Assembly (NCBI GenBank): GCA_021795355.1
Contig: JAJYPL010000006.1
Span: forward strand, 1-53,478
Direction of reading: 5' to 3'
Source of the DNA: a bacterium
Lineage (GTDB): Bacteria > SZUA-79 > Acidulodesulfobacterales > Acidulodesulfobacteraceae
DNA: 53,478 bases
Below, piece after piece: positions 45,325 to 52,794 of the stretch; position 1 is the stretch's first letter, and every line of letters begins with the position of its first letter. The notes beneath the pieces are model-generated. The model had not been told where the DNA came from, ran no database searches, and saw only the letters and a program-made list of their open reading frames with translations. A program made the position numbers and the translations under genes.

Positions 45325-45396
45325 ATAATTATGAAGCGTATAATCGTAAACTATAAACTAATAAAATTTTTTTACCGGAGGTTGGAATAAATAAAA

Positions 45397-45669
45397 ATGC
45401 AGAAGTCTATATTTACGGCAGAAATAAAATCCAGAGGACAGCTGACAATACCCAAAAAAATAAGGGAAACCGGAAACCTCGATGAAGGACAGATTGTTTC
45501 CATTATACCTTTAGGCGATGCTATTATCGTTACTCCAAAAAAACTCGAATTGGAAGAAGCAAGAAGGGAGATTAAAAAAATTATAAAAAGAGCCGGAGTT
45601 TCGCCTGAAGAATTATTGAAAGGCATAACCGAAGAAAGAGAAAATCTTTATAAAGAATTATACCGATAA
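45397..45669 (+). CDS. AbrB-type antitoxin
   Basis: The 90-residue protein opens with the AbrB hairpin TAEIKSRGQLTIPKKIRETG and GQIVSIIPLGDAIIVTPKK, followed by a helical toxin-binding C-terminus. GGAGG lies 13 bases before this ATG, which is long. It is 3 bases ahead of the PIN gene. Confidence 0.85.
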   Translation: MQKSIFTAEIKSRGQLTIPKKIRETGNLDEGQIVSIIPLGDAIIVTPKKLELEEARREIKKIIKRAGVSPEELLKGITEERENLYKELYR

Positions 45670-45672
45670 AAT

Positions 45673-46107
45673 ATGAGAGCTTTTCTAGATTCGAACGTTA
45701 TATTATCCGGACTTATATCCGATAAAGGCGCTCCAAGGGTAATATTGGACTTATTAACCCTTAAACTGCCTTCGATTACAGGATTAACCGGCGAATATAA
45801 TATTATAGAAATAGAAAGAAACTTAAAAAAGAAACTGCCTTCCGCTATTCCTTTATATGAAAAATATCTGCCCTTAATCAATTTAGAAATTATTAAACTG
45901 CCTTCCAAAACTGAAATTAAAAAATATTTAAATCATATTGCCGAGAAAGACGTTCCTGTTCTAGTTTCTGCGATAAACGGCAAGTCCGATTATTTAATTA
46001 CGGGCGATATAAAAGATTTTAAAAAACTAAAAACTTCCTCCGAATACCCCTTTAAAATACTGAACCCCTCCGAATTTATCAATGAAGTAATTAAAGAAAT
46101 TTTATAA
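45673..46107 (+). CDS. PIN-domain toxin (PIN_3 / COG1569-type)
   Basis: The acidic residues appear in FLDSNVILSGLISDKGAP (Asp), GEYNIIEIERNL (Glu), AEKDVPVLVSAI (Asp) and LITGDIKDF (Asp). The length of 144 residues is normal and the gene looks intact. It forms a module with the AbrB gene. Confidence 0.85.
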   Translation: MRAFLDSNVILSGLISDKGAPRVILDLLTLKLPSITGLTGEYNIIEIERNLKKKLPSAIPLYEKYLPLINLEIIKLPSKTEIKKYLNHIAEKDVPVLVSAINGKSDYLITGDIKDFKKLKTSSEYPFKILNPSEFINEVIKEIL

Positions 46108-46143
46108 ATTAAAAGCGGGCGGATAGATTCGATTAATCAATAA

Positions 46144-46270
46144 GTTAGTAACAGTGCGAGACAGACAAGCTTTGCTTGCAGAGTTGCAGAGTATAAGCAG
46201 AGAGTGTGAGACTGTTTACTAGCAAACCCAGCCGGCAGTAAACAAATAAATAAATCTGACACCTTTATTA
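46144..46270 (+). repeat. Long form of the REP-like repeat, TGACACC end
   Basis: GTTAGTAACAG, CAAGCTTTG, GTTGCAGAGTATAAGCAG, GTGAGACTGTTTAC, then GCAAACCCAGCCGGCAGTA, the AAATAAATAAATC core and TGACACCTTTATT. It parallels 42790-42924 along its whole length. Confidence 0.82.
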
Positions 46271-46302
46271 TAAAAGCATCTCTATTTTATGGAAAAATAT
46301 GA

Positions 46303-46334
46303 AGCAAATAAATAAATCCGTCCCCTTTAATTAC
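46303..46334 (+). repeat. Short REP-like repeat copy, GTCCCC end
   Basis: GCAAATAAATAAATCC, then GTCCCCTTTAATTAC. It stands in tandem 33 bases after the preceding long copy. Confidence 0.8.
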
Positions 46335-46357
46335 TTTAATTATTATGCAAAAATTTA

Positions 46358-46386
46358 TTGACATATAATTTTTCCCCTGCTAAAAT
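46358..46386 (+). promoter_or_regulatory. Promoter for the AAA ATPase at 46489
   Basis: TTGACA (46358-46363) and TAAAAT (46381-46386) are 17 bases apart, close to the consensus. Confidence 0.6.
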
Positions 46387-46488
46387 AAAAATAAGCAATA
46401 TTTTATCAGGTTTATATTTTTCAATGTATTATAATTATAATAATATGCATATTATATATATTTATTTGTATTTATTTATCCCATTCTT

Positions 46489-47703
46489 ATGTATTATAAA
46501 AGAGATCTGGAAGACAAGATAAAAGCCTATATAGATAAGCCGGAAATCATCGCCGTCCTTGGACCGAGACAAGTAGGAAAAACTACGCTTTTAAAAAAAA
46601 TTTATGAAGAATCAAAGAATGCGGTTTTTTTAACTTTTGAAGATATAGAATTAAAACTTTTATTTGAAGAAGATATTAAAAGTTTTGTAAAACTTTATAT
46701 CGAGCCTTATAAAACGATATTCATAGATGAATTTCAATACGCGAAAGAAGGCGGAAAGAAATTAAAGTATATATACGATACATCAAACGGAAAGAAAATT
46801 TTAATAAGCGGATCTTCCGCCATGAATTTGAGCATAGAAGCAATTAAATATCTGGCTGGGCGTATTTTTGTTTTTTATCTTTATTCTTTCAGTTTTTCGG
46901 AATTTTTATCGGCTGCAGACAAACCATTATATAATATATTTATCGAGGAAGATAAATTTTCCGGGCAAATCAATAAAAAGATTTATAAACATCTGTCGAA
47001 CTATCTGCTTTACGGAGGATATCCGCGTATTTTGCTTGCAAAAGACGACGAGGAAAAAAAAGAAGTTCTGAAAAATATCGTCAATATCTATTTATTGCGC
47101 GACATAAAGGATTTAATATCTTTAGCGGATGAAACGCAGTATTATAAACTTCTTAAAGCGCTTGCTCTGCAGATAGGTAATATAACCGTCTATAACGAGC
47201 TTGCGGCTGTAAGCGGACTTGATTATTATAAAACAAAGCAGATACTTTCCGTCTTTGAAGAACTTTTTCTGGTAAAGTTCGTTACTCCTTATTTTTCCAA
47301 TAAGCGAATAGAAATCTCCAAAAATCCTAAAGTTTTTTTCATGGACTTAGGTATTAGAAATGCCATAATTGGAGATTTTAGGTTTACAGAAGACAGGGTA
47401 GACAAAGGAGCATTATTAGAAAATTATGTATTCAAGGCGTTTTATGAAAAAGACAAAAGCGTAAAGTATTACAGAAGTAAAAGCGGAGCGGAAATAGATT
47501 TTATAATAGACGACAAATTGCCCGTCGAAGTAAAGTCTAAACTTTTAAAACCTTCCGTTTCGAAATCTTTTCATAGTTTTATCCTAAAGTATAATCCGGA
47601 TAAAGGCATTATTTTCAATTCAAATACAGAAGCTTCTTTATTAATAGATAAATGCAATGTTTTATTCTTAAAGCACCATATGGCGGAAAGGCCGGAATTG
47701 TAA
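46489..47703 (+). CDS. AAA ATPase with DUF4143 domain (2)
   Basis: The P-loop GPRQVGKTT lies at residues 25-33. Walker B is IFIDEFQYA, ILISGSSAM is the sensor segment, and AGRIFVFYLYSFSFSEF is typical. DUF4143 covers about residues 200-350 with SKSGAEIDFII and PVEVKSK, a PD-(D/E)XK-like pattern. At 404 residues it is full length. No ribosome-binding site is obvious. The function of the family is unsettled. Confidence 0.85.
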   Translation: MYYKRDLEDKIKAYIDKPEIIAVLGPRQVGKTTLLKKIYEESKNAVFLTFEDIELKLLFEEDIKSFVKLYIEPYKTIFIDEFQYAKEGGKKLKYIYDTSNGKKILISGSSAMNLSIEAIKYLAGRIFVFYLYSFSFSEFLSAADKPLYNIFIEEDKFSGQINKKIYKHLSNYLLYGGYPRILLAKDDEEKKEVLKNIVNIYLLRDIKDLISLADETQYYKLLKALALQIGNITVYNELAAVSGLDYYKTKQILSVFEELFLVKFVTPYFSNKRIEISKNPKVFFMDLGIRNAIIGDFRFTEDRVDKGALLENYVFKAFYEKDKSVKYYRSKSGAEIDFIIDDKLPVEVKSKLLKPSVSKSFHSFILKYNPDKGIIFNSNTEASLLIDKCNVLFLKHHMAERPEL

Positions 47704-47747
47704 AAAACAGAACTTTTCTTTTGCCTGTATTTTTGGACGGTTTACCG

Positions 47748-47796
47748 GCAAACCCGGCCGGGAGTAAGAGAATAAATAAATCTTGTTTTTTTAATT
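47748..47796 (+). repeat. Decayed REP-like repeat copy between convergent ATPase genes
   Basis: GCAAACCCGGCCGGGAGTAAG, then GAATAAATAAATC and TTGTTTTTTTAATTC. It reaches the 3' end of the opposite-strand ATPase gene. Confidence 0.75.
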
Positions 47797-49043
47797 CACA
47801 GCATCTGCCAAGGAACAGCAATTACTTTGGAGTGCAGCCATTTAACGCCGTTTCCGGAATGAACGACGACGCCCCTGATTGTATTAGGAAAATTTTCTAT
47901 AAATTGTATTAGATTTTTTGCATCTTCGAATACGGGATTGTCCGTCATTTTAACTTCAAATGCGACAATTTCCCTGCCATGTTCGAGTATAAAATCTACT
48001 TCTTTACCCGCCGTAGTTTTATAGTAAAATATTTGGCCTTTCGGAGTCATCAGTTCCGAATAGACTTTAAGATGAAGATAAACAAGGGTTTCGAAAAAAC
48101 TGCCAAGTTCTCTTGATTCCTTTAAATGAGAGGTATCGTAATATCCGGCTAAATATACGCTTAAAGCAGGATCTACGAAAAATATCTTTGGTATTTTCAT
48201 AATCCTTTTGATTTTATTGGAATAAAATGCCGGTATCTGTTTTATTATGTTTGAAATTTCAAGAAGTTTTACGTATCTGTGGACTGACGGCTGGCTGACT
48301 CCGGTATCTCTCGCTATCTCCGATTGATTTAATAAATTTCCTGTTCTTAGCGCAAGAGATACCATTACTTTTCTGAAATCTATAAGCGAATCTATCTGCG
48401 ATAATTCTCTTAAATCTCTTTCAAGATAAGTCCTGACGTAACTTTCCCACCAAAGTACTATTTCTTTTTCGCCGTTTAAATTTAATAACGACGGCATAAA
48501 GCCTTTAAAGATGAGCGGAAGGTAACCGGCTTGAGCGCCTTTAAAATTATCCGCCTCTTTTAAATTAAAATCTTTTTTCCATAAATGGAGAAATAATCCT
48601 TCGCCTCTTCCTTGTATTTCTGCATAGGTCATAGGCTGCATTTCAAAATATGCGGCTCTTCCTGCAAGCGTTTCGGACACGTTTTTCATCAATAAAAGAT
48701 TGGAAGAGCCCGATAGAATAAAGCGGATATTTTTATTAGAACCGTCGACGGCTAGCTTTACGGCGTTAAGGACTTCAGGGACTTTTTGAACTTCGTCTAT
48801 AATAATACGGTCAAAGTCTTTCCAAAGAGACGACGGATCTTTTTTAGCCTGTTCCTGATAGGAATAATCGTCGAAATTTATATATTTAAAGTCTCTAAAC
48901 TCGTTTTTTAAAAAAGTGCTTTTGCCGACCTGTCTTGCGCCTGTAATTACGATTACCGGAAAGCTTTTTACCGCAGGCATAACATTATTTATAATAAGTC
49001 TTTTTTTGTAAATTAATTCATTACTTGAATAATTATTATTCAT
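47796..49043 (-). CDS. AAA ATPase with DUF4143 domain (3)
   Basis: The P-loop GARQVGKST lies at residues 35-43, Walker B is RIIIDEVQKVPE, then FILSGSSNLLLMKNVSETLAG. A winged-helix part (SEIARDTGVSQPSVHRYVKL) precedes the DUF4143 nuclease-like part (TAGKEVDFILEHGREIVAFE). It is 415 residues long and convergent with the preceding ATPase across one repeat. Confidence 0.86.
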   Translation of the reverse strand: MNNNYSSNELIYKKRLIINNVMPAVKSFPVIVITGARQVGKSTFLKNEFRDFKYINFDDYSYQEQAKKDPSSLWKDFDRIIIDEVQKVPEVLNAVKLAVDGSNKNIRFILSGSSNLLLMKNVSETLAGRAAYFEMQPMTYAEIQGRGEGLFLHLWKKDFNLKEADNFKGAQAGYLPLIFKGFMPSLLNLNGEKEIVLWWESYVRTYLERDLRELSQIDSLIDFRKVMVSLALRTGNLLNQSEIARDTGVSQPSVHRYVKLLEISNIIKQIPAFYSNKIKRIMKIPKIFFVDPALSVYLAGYYDTSHLKESRELGSFFETLVYLHLKVYSELMTPKGQIFYYKTTAGKEVDFILEHGREIVAFEVKMTDNPVFEDAKNLIQFIENFPNTIRGVVVHSGNGVKWLHSKVIAVPWQML

Positions 49044-49159
49044 ATATAGAATAATAATTCATTTAGATGATAATGTCAAATTTTTTATTTTTTTAAAAAA
49101 ATTAACAAAATTTTTAAATTTACGGCTGAAGATAATATTGATTCTAAAAGTTTTTTGAC

Positions 49160-49178
49160 GAAAAACATATGCTTTTAG
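49160..49178. repeat. CATATG repeat, inverted copy
   Basis: GAAAAACATATGCTTTTAG is the reverse complement, apart from two bases, of the copy over the ydcF-like start at 41062-41082. Confidence 0.6.
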
Positions 49179-49270
49179 TTGTAATTGGAAGCGTTCGGTA
49201 TTTCGTGCCAGGCTAATCTTTTATTAGGTAATTATAAAAAATTATATTACCTTAAATCACCGTTAGAAAC

Positions 49271-49300
49271 TTGAAAACCACCCTCAAGTTATTGTAAAAT
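49271..49300 (+). promoter_or_regulatory. Promoter for the transposase
   Basis: TTGAAA (49271-49276) and TAAAAT (49295-49300) are 18 bases apart, lying in the overlapping stem region. Confidence 0.5.
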
Positions 49301-49567
49301 ATAGGTATCAGACTAACATTAACAATAACCCAAAAGGTGGCTTATAATATATTAGACCATGTGTCTAATAATTTTATCACTAAATATAAAAATGGGCAAC
49401 GAAAAAATTACATCATTCGGCGGCAGTATATTATTAGCCGACTATATTAAGAAATTAGGCCTTGAAGAAAGATTGGATTCTTCTTTACCTAAAGCTGGAA
49501 GCAACAGAGGCTATAAACCCTCCCATAAAATATTATCTTTAATCTCTTCTATTATGTTGTCCGGAAT

Positions 49568-49616
49568 ATCTTTTGCCTGCGCTTATAAAAGCATGTCTTT
49601 TATGCAGGCAAAAGAT
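49568..49616. repeat. Two-tier hairpin 1 in the transposase
   Basis: Outer arms of 13 bases are ATCTTTTGCCTGC and GCAGGCAAAAGAT. A GCTT bulge follows the left arm. The inner stem is ATAAAAG/CTTTTAT with a CATGT loop. Read in frame. Confidence 0.9.
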
Positions 49617-49878
49617 GGCAGATACGTTAATATAGACCGTTTAAGAAAAGACGATACTATTAAAACTATATGGGACTTTAACAATATCCCCTACAGCACT
49701 AAGATAGGAGAATGGTTTTTAAAGAACGGCAAAAGCAGCGGAGACTTCGCTACAGGAAAGACTAAAAAAATAATTGACGATATCTCATTAGATTTAGCCA
49801 TAAAGGCATTGAAAGAAAAAAATATAAAAGAAGCAATATTTGACGCCGATGTATCCCTTATAGAAGCAAACAAAAAGC

Positions 49879-49928
49879 ATATTCTTTTGCTGAAAAAGCA
49901 TGCTTTTTCAATGCGCGCAAAAGAATAT
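49879..49928. repeat. Two-tier hairpin 2 in the transposase (opposite orientation)
   Basis: Outer arms of 12 bases are ATATTCTTTTGC and GCAAAAGAATAT. The inner palindrome is TGAAAAAGCATGCTTTTTCA. A bulge ATGCGC lies on the right side. Read in frame. Confidence 0.9.
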
Positions 49929-50026
49929 ATTAAAAAAACATACAAAGGTTTTAGAGGAATGGGTTCTTTATTAGGTTTCGTAAACGGATACTGTTTATAT
50001 TCCGATTTTAGAAATGATATAAACAG

Positions 50027-50075
50027 GTTATTTTGCACGTTTATAAAAAGCATGTCTTTTTATGTGCAAAATAAC
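50027..50075. repeat. Two-tier hairpin 3 in the transposase
   Basis: Outer arms are GTTATTTTGCAC and GTGCAAAATAAC. A GTTT bulge follows the left arm. The inner stem is ATAAAAAG/CTTTTTAT with a CATGT loop. Read in frame. Confidence 0.9.
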
Positions 50076-50173
50076 ATGTTTATGGTTCACGCCTCAGTCG
50101 GCTTACTTGATCAGCTTAAATACATCCACAAAAAGTTATCAGATAACGGCATAAAAATGGTTTACAGATCCGC

Positions 50174-50222
50174 ATCTTCTGCCTGCATCAAAAACATGTT
50201 TTGATAAACGCAGGCAGAAGAT
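50174..50222. repeat. Two-tier hairpin 4 in the transposase (opposite orientation)
   Basis: Outer arms of 13 bases are ATCTTCTGCCTGC and GCAGGCAGAAGAT. The inner stem is ATCAAAA/TTTTGAT around ACATG. An AAAC bulge lies on the right, the reverse complement of GTTT. This copy carries the TGA that ends the frame. Confidence 0.9.
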
Positions 50223-50345
50223 ATGCAGGATACGATTCTAATATAATAGAATACTGCTCCAATAACAGCATAACCTATTACATAAGGGCCAAAGAATTTA
50301 ACTCTTTTGAAGACCTCATAAAAGAGGCAAGAAACCGAATAAGAG

Positions 50346-50660
50346 ATGAACATGTCTGAATTTATAGCCGTAGATACTAATTTTATCTTATCTGTATTGA
50401 TAAAAAGAAATAATACCGAAAAAGCATTGAAAATATTATCAAACGCTATAGAAAATTATGAAAAAAGTTTTGTTCCGAATCATGTTATAGTTGAAACTAT
50501 TTATGTTCTTGAAGGCTTGCATAAATATGAAAGTAAAAATATAAATTTTGGAGATGCTTTAATTGCAATTATTGTTTTAAATAAAGGGATTAATAAAATT
50601 ATATCATTCGATTCACATTTTTTAAAAATTAAGGAATTTGAAGTCATTAATTCTATTTAA
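50346..50660 (+). CDS. Orphan PIN-domain protein, shortened
   Basis: A PIN toxin of 104 residues with FIAVDTNFILSVLIKRNN, HVIVETIYVLEG, INFGDALIAIIVLNKG and IISFDSHFLKI. All four acidic positions are present, but the segment between EGLHKYE and SKNINF is about 25 residues shorter than in typical PIN proteins. It has no antitoxin gene. Its start lies inside the transposase remnant, with no clear RBS. It may be inactive or a recombinant product. Confidence 0.65.
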   Translation: MNMSEFIAVDTNFILSVLIKRNNTEKALKILSNAIENYEKSFVPNHVIVETIYVLEGLHKYESKNINFGDALIAIIVLNKGINKIISFDSHFLKIKEFEVINSI

Positions 50661-50779
50661 AAAAATCTTGTAACAAAAATTAAAAACCGCGTTATCCCAT
50701 TTGTTAATTATAATGAAAACGTTTAACGCATTCAATTGCTTGCTGGCAGGTATGCTGCGTCCGGCGGCTTAATTTGCTT

Positions 50780-50830
50780 GCAAACCCAGCCGGCAGTAAG
50801 CAAATAAATAAATCCGTCCCCTTTAATTAC
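50780..50830 (+). repeat. REP-like repeat copy, GTCCCC end
   Basis: GCAAACCCAGCCGGCAGTAAG, then CAAATAAATAAATCC and GTCCCCTTTAATTAC. It is one of the best-preserved copies. Confidence 0.88.
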
Positions 50831-50976
50831 TTTAATTACTGTTTGTTTTCATGCACAGCAATGCGCCGAAAAATATTTAAAGGCATATCTTGTTTATAAA
50901 TGCATAGAATAAATAAATCGTTAAAAACCCATAATATTGCGGTATTGCTTGTCGCATGCAAAGACTATAATGAATC

Positions 50977-51015
50977 TTGATATGTTAATCGATTCGTTAT
51001 AAAATATATATCAAG
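50977..51015 (+). promoter_or_regulatory. Promoter of mntA-hepT
   Basis: TTGATA (50977-50982) and TAAAAT (51000-51005) are 17 bases apart. CTTGATAT (50976-50983) and ATATCAAG (51008-51015) flank it as an inverted pair and may form the operator. Confidence 0.55.
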
Positions 51016-51086
51016 TACATAAAAAATATATTATGATATATGTGATTTAAATAATAAATGCAGATTAATAAAAAAGGCAATTTGCA

Positions 51087-51497
51087 ATGGAATTTTTAAA
51101 AATGCACAAACAAACTATAATTGATTACCTTAAATCTAAAATGCCGAATCTTGAAGCTGTTATAGTATTCGGTAGTTATGCGAATAATTCGGCAGACAAA
51201 GATAGCGATATAGATATAGCTTTTTTAAGTAAAGATAAAATTTCTAATATACAAAGATGGCAATTACAAGAAGAATTAGCCTCCAAATTAAATAAAAATG
51301 TAGATTTAGTTAATTTAGACATTGCAAATGATGTTTTTAAATTTCAAGTAGCTTCACAAGGCGTTGTCATATTTGCCGCTCGCATGCTGGATATAGAATT
51401 TTATTTAGACAATATATATACTGCATATTTACAGCTAAACGACGACAGAAAAGCAATTTTAGAAGACATAAATAATGGTGTATATTATGCAGGATGA
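51087..51497 (+). CDS. mntA: Minimal nucleotidyltransferase antitoxin MntA
   Basis: The motif G29-S30, ten residues, then D41-I-D43 is the GSx10DxD signature of MNT-fold enzymes. In MntA-HepT systems this protein AMPylates the HEPN toxin on its tyrosine, silencing it. At 136 residues it is full length. It overlaps hepT by 23 bases. Confidence 0.88.
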   Translation: MEFLKMHKQTIIDYLKSKMPNLEAVIVFGSYANNSADKDSDIDIAFLSKDKISNIQRWQLQEELASKLNKNVDLVNLDIANDVFKFQVASQGVVIFAARMLDIEFYLDNIYTAYLQLNDDRKAILEDINNGVYYAG

Positions 51498-51930
51498 TTT
51501 AATAATTAATAAAATAGGCACAATAAATAAATGCATAGACAGAATAAAATATGAATATGAAGAATCAAAAGAACTGTTTAAAAAAAATTTTACTAAGCAA
51601 GACGCCGTTATATTAAATTTAGAAAGAGCATCTCAAGCAGCAATAGATATCGCTTCCCATATAGTCAGGATTAAAAAATTAGGCATTCCGCAAACAAATA
51701 GAGATGTTTTTGTATTTTTAGAAAATGCAAATTTAATTTCAAATAAAACCAGCAAAAAAATGCAGGCTATGGTTGGTTTTAGAAACATAGCAGTTCATGA
51801 CTACCAGACTCTGGATTTAGATATAATAGTAGAAATTTTAGAAAAACATTTAAATGATTTTGTAGAGTTTATAAATCAGATTATTAAATCTAACGAAAGT
51901 GTAATTGTAAAAATTCAACGACCTAAATAA
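51475..51930 (+). CDS. hepT: HEPN-domain ribonuclease toxin HepT (DUF86)
   Basis: The HEPN catalytic motif R99-x4-H104-x-Y106 (RNIAVHDY) is intact, with the tyrosine that MntA modifies. The protein is helical (ILNLERASQAAIDIASHIV) and 151 residues long. It is translationally coupled to mntA by a 23-base overlap. A complete and plausible active module. Confidence 0.88.
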   Translation: MVYIMQDDLIINKIGTINKCIDRIKYEYEESKELFKKNFTKQDAVILNLERASQAAIDIASHIVRIKKLGIPQTNRDVFVFLENANLISNKTSKKMQAMVGFRNIAVHDYQTLDLDIIVEILEKHLNDFVEFINQIIKSNESVIVKIQRPK

Positions 51931-52009
51931 AAAATCCATCGCTTCTGACTTAATTCTTTAATTAGAGGCCGAAAATTTCTATCGGCAAATTTGAGGTAAA
52001 GATTTTTTC

Positions 52010-52049
52010 TTGACTTTTATGTAGATTTTGATATTAAATATAATATCAA
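52010..52049 (+). promoter_or_regulatory. Promoter/operator of hicA-hicB-secB
   Basis: TTGACT lies at 52010-52015, with an A+T-rich -10 region (TATTAA or ATTAAA, 16-17 bases on). A perfect inverted repeat, TTGATATTA (52028-52036) and TAATATCAA (52041-52049), covers it. This argues that the TTG at 52028 is not the hicA start. Confidence 0.6.
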
Positions 52050-52066
52050 TCAATGATAATTTTATA

Positions 52067-52333
52067 ATGACTAAAAATAATAAACTATGCAAAATTGTAA
52101 AAAAAATTTTACAAAATAAAAAAAATGTAAGATTTAATGATATAGATAAATTATTAAAAGAATTCAATTATACGGTAAATCAGTCTAATGCCGGAACAAG
52201 CCATTATGTATATAGGAAAAAAGAACATAACCCTATCACTATTCCTTACAAAAGACCTTTTATTAAAGAATGCTATATAAAAGAAATTATAGATATATTA
52301 AATTTGGAGGAACTTTATGAAAAAAACTGTTGA
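52067..52333 (+). CDS. hicA: HicA mRNA interferase toxin
   Basis: HicA is a dsRBD-like small RNase. The catalytic histidine lies in GTSHYVYR (His46 from this start), followed by ITIPYKRPFIKECYIKEII. I chose ATG 52067 (88 residues) over the earlier in-frame TTG at 52028. The longer form would start inside a perfect operator palindrome and adds residues outside the family. It overlaps hicB by 17 bases. Confidence 0.85.
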   Translation: MTKNNKLCKIVKKILQNKKNVRFNDIDKLLKEFNYTVNQSNAGTSHYVYRKKEHNPITIPYKRPFIKECYIKEIIDILNLEELYEKNC

Positions 52334-52790
52334 TTATTATATGAGTTTGCCATATACAATCGAAATTATTAAAAATGATGACGGCTCTTATTTTTGTAAG
52401 ATCAAAGAATTTAAAGGGTGTATGACGGAAGCGGATTCATTGGAAGAAGCCGTAAAAATGATTGAAGAGGCTAAGATTTTATGGTTATCGGCAGCAATTG
52501 AAGACGATGTCGATATTCCGTTACCCGAACATTCAGATGAAAATAATTACAGCGGAAAAATATTATTAAGATTACCTAAATATCTTCATAAAAAGCTTGT
52601 TGATAATGCTAAAAACGAGAACGTAAGTCTGAATTATTATATTGCGACGCTATTAGCAGAAAAAAATAAAGAATTTGAAATTTATAAAAATAGCGCAAGT
52701 GAAATATTTGATGATTGCGATTATTACAATAAATTTAATAAAGAAAAAATGAAATTTAAAATTAAATCAAACTTAAAACTTGTAGCTTAA
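52317..52790 (+). CDS. hicB: HicB antitoxin
   Basis: The N-terminal partial RNase H-like fold is YTIEIIKNDDGSYFCKIKEF with KGCMTEADSLEEAVKMIEEA. A C-terminal DNA-binding region (ILLRLPKYLHKKLVDNAKNE, SLNYYIATLLAEK) is of the ribbon-helix-helix kind. The last 35 residues (EIFDDCDYYNKFNKEKMKF) extend beyond a usual HicB. In chaperone-linked systems such a tail is where SecB acts. At 157 residues it is longer than many HicB proteins. Confidence 0.87.
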   Translation: MKKTVDYYMSLPYTIEIIKNDDGSYFCKIKEFKGCMTEADSLEEAVKMIEEAKILWLSAAIEDDVDIPLPEHSDENNYSGKILLRLPKYLHKKLVDNAKNENVSLNYYIATLLAEKNKEFEIYKNSASEIFDDCDYYNKFNKEKMKFKIKSNLKLVA

Positions 52791-52794
52791 AATT

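Larger units (their letters stand above)
45126..45396. other. Region with a repeat copy and AbrB promoter
   Basis: It contains the repeat copy at 45214-45240 and the promoter/operator at 45284-45324. No gene is seen. Confidence 0.5.
46108..46488. other. 381-base repeat-rich gap
   Basis: It contains a long repeat copy (46144-46270), a short one (46303-46334) and a promoter (46358-46386). No gene is seen. Confidence 0.6.
49044..49358. other. Leader region before the transposase remnant
   Basis: It contains the CATATG repeat (49160-49178) and a promoter (49271-49300). Two stems share bases 49288-49290: AACTTGA/TCAAGTT (49268-49290), and CCACC plus GTTATTGT with ACAATAAC plus GGTGG (49278-49340). 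The true IS end could not be fixed. Confidence 0.5.
49359..50359 (+). pseudogene. IS1380-like transposase remnant with four internal hairpins
   Basis: The protein matches the IS1380/DDE_Tnp_1-type pattern: FGGSILLADYIKKLGL, IDRLRKDDTIKTIW, IFDADVSLIEANKK, TYKGFRGMGSLLGFV, SDFRNDIN. The first frame ends at 50204. From 50210 another frame continues as YAGYDSNIIEYCSNN and SITYYIRAKEF until 50359. Compared with the family, extra residues sit at about 70-86, 174-190 and 223-239, each encoded by a palindromic hairpin. A fourth hairpin (50174-50222) introduces the stop. The C-terminal third is missing, replaced by a PIN gene. It is inactive as it stands. The likely original start is ATG 49392. Confidence 0.82.
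50661..51086. other. 426-base gap with a repeat copy and promoter
   Basis: It contains the repeat at 50780-50830 and the promoter at 50977-51005. No gene is seen. Confidence 0.55.

Noticed and set aside
52028-52066. TTG start for hicA at 52028
   Set aside because: The codon lies inside a perfect operator palindrome and adds residues not typical of HicA. ATG 52067 is better supported.
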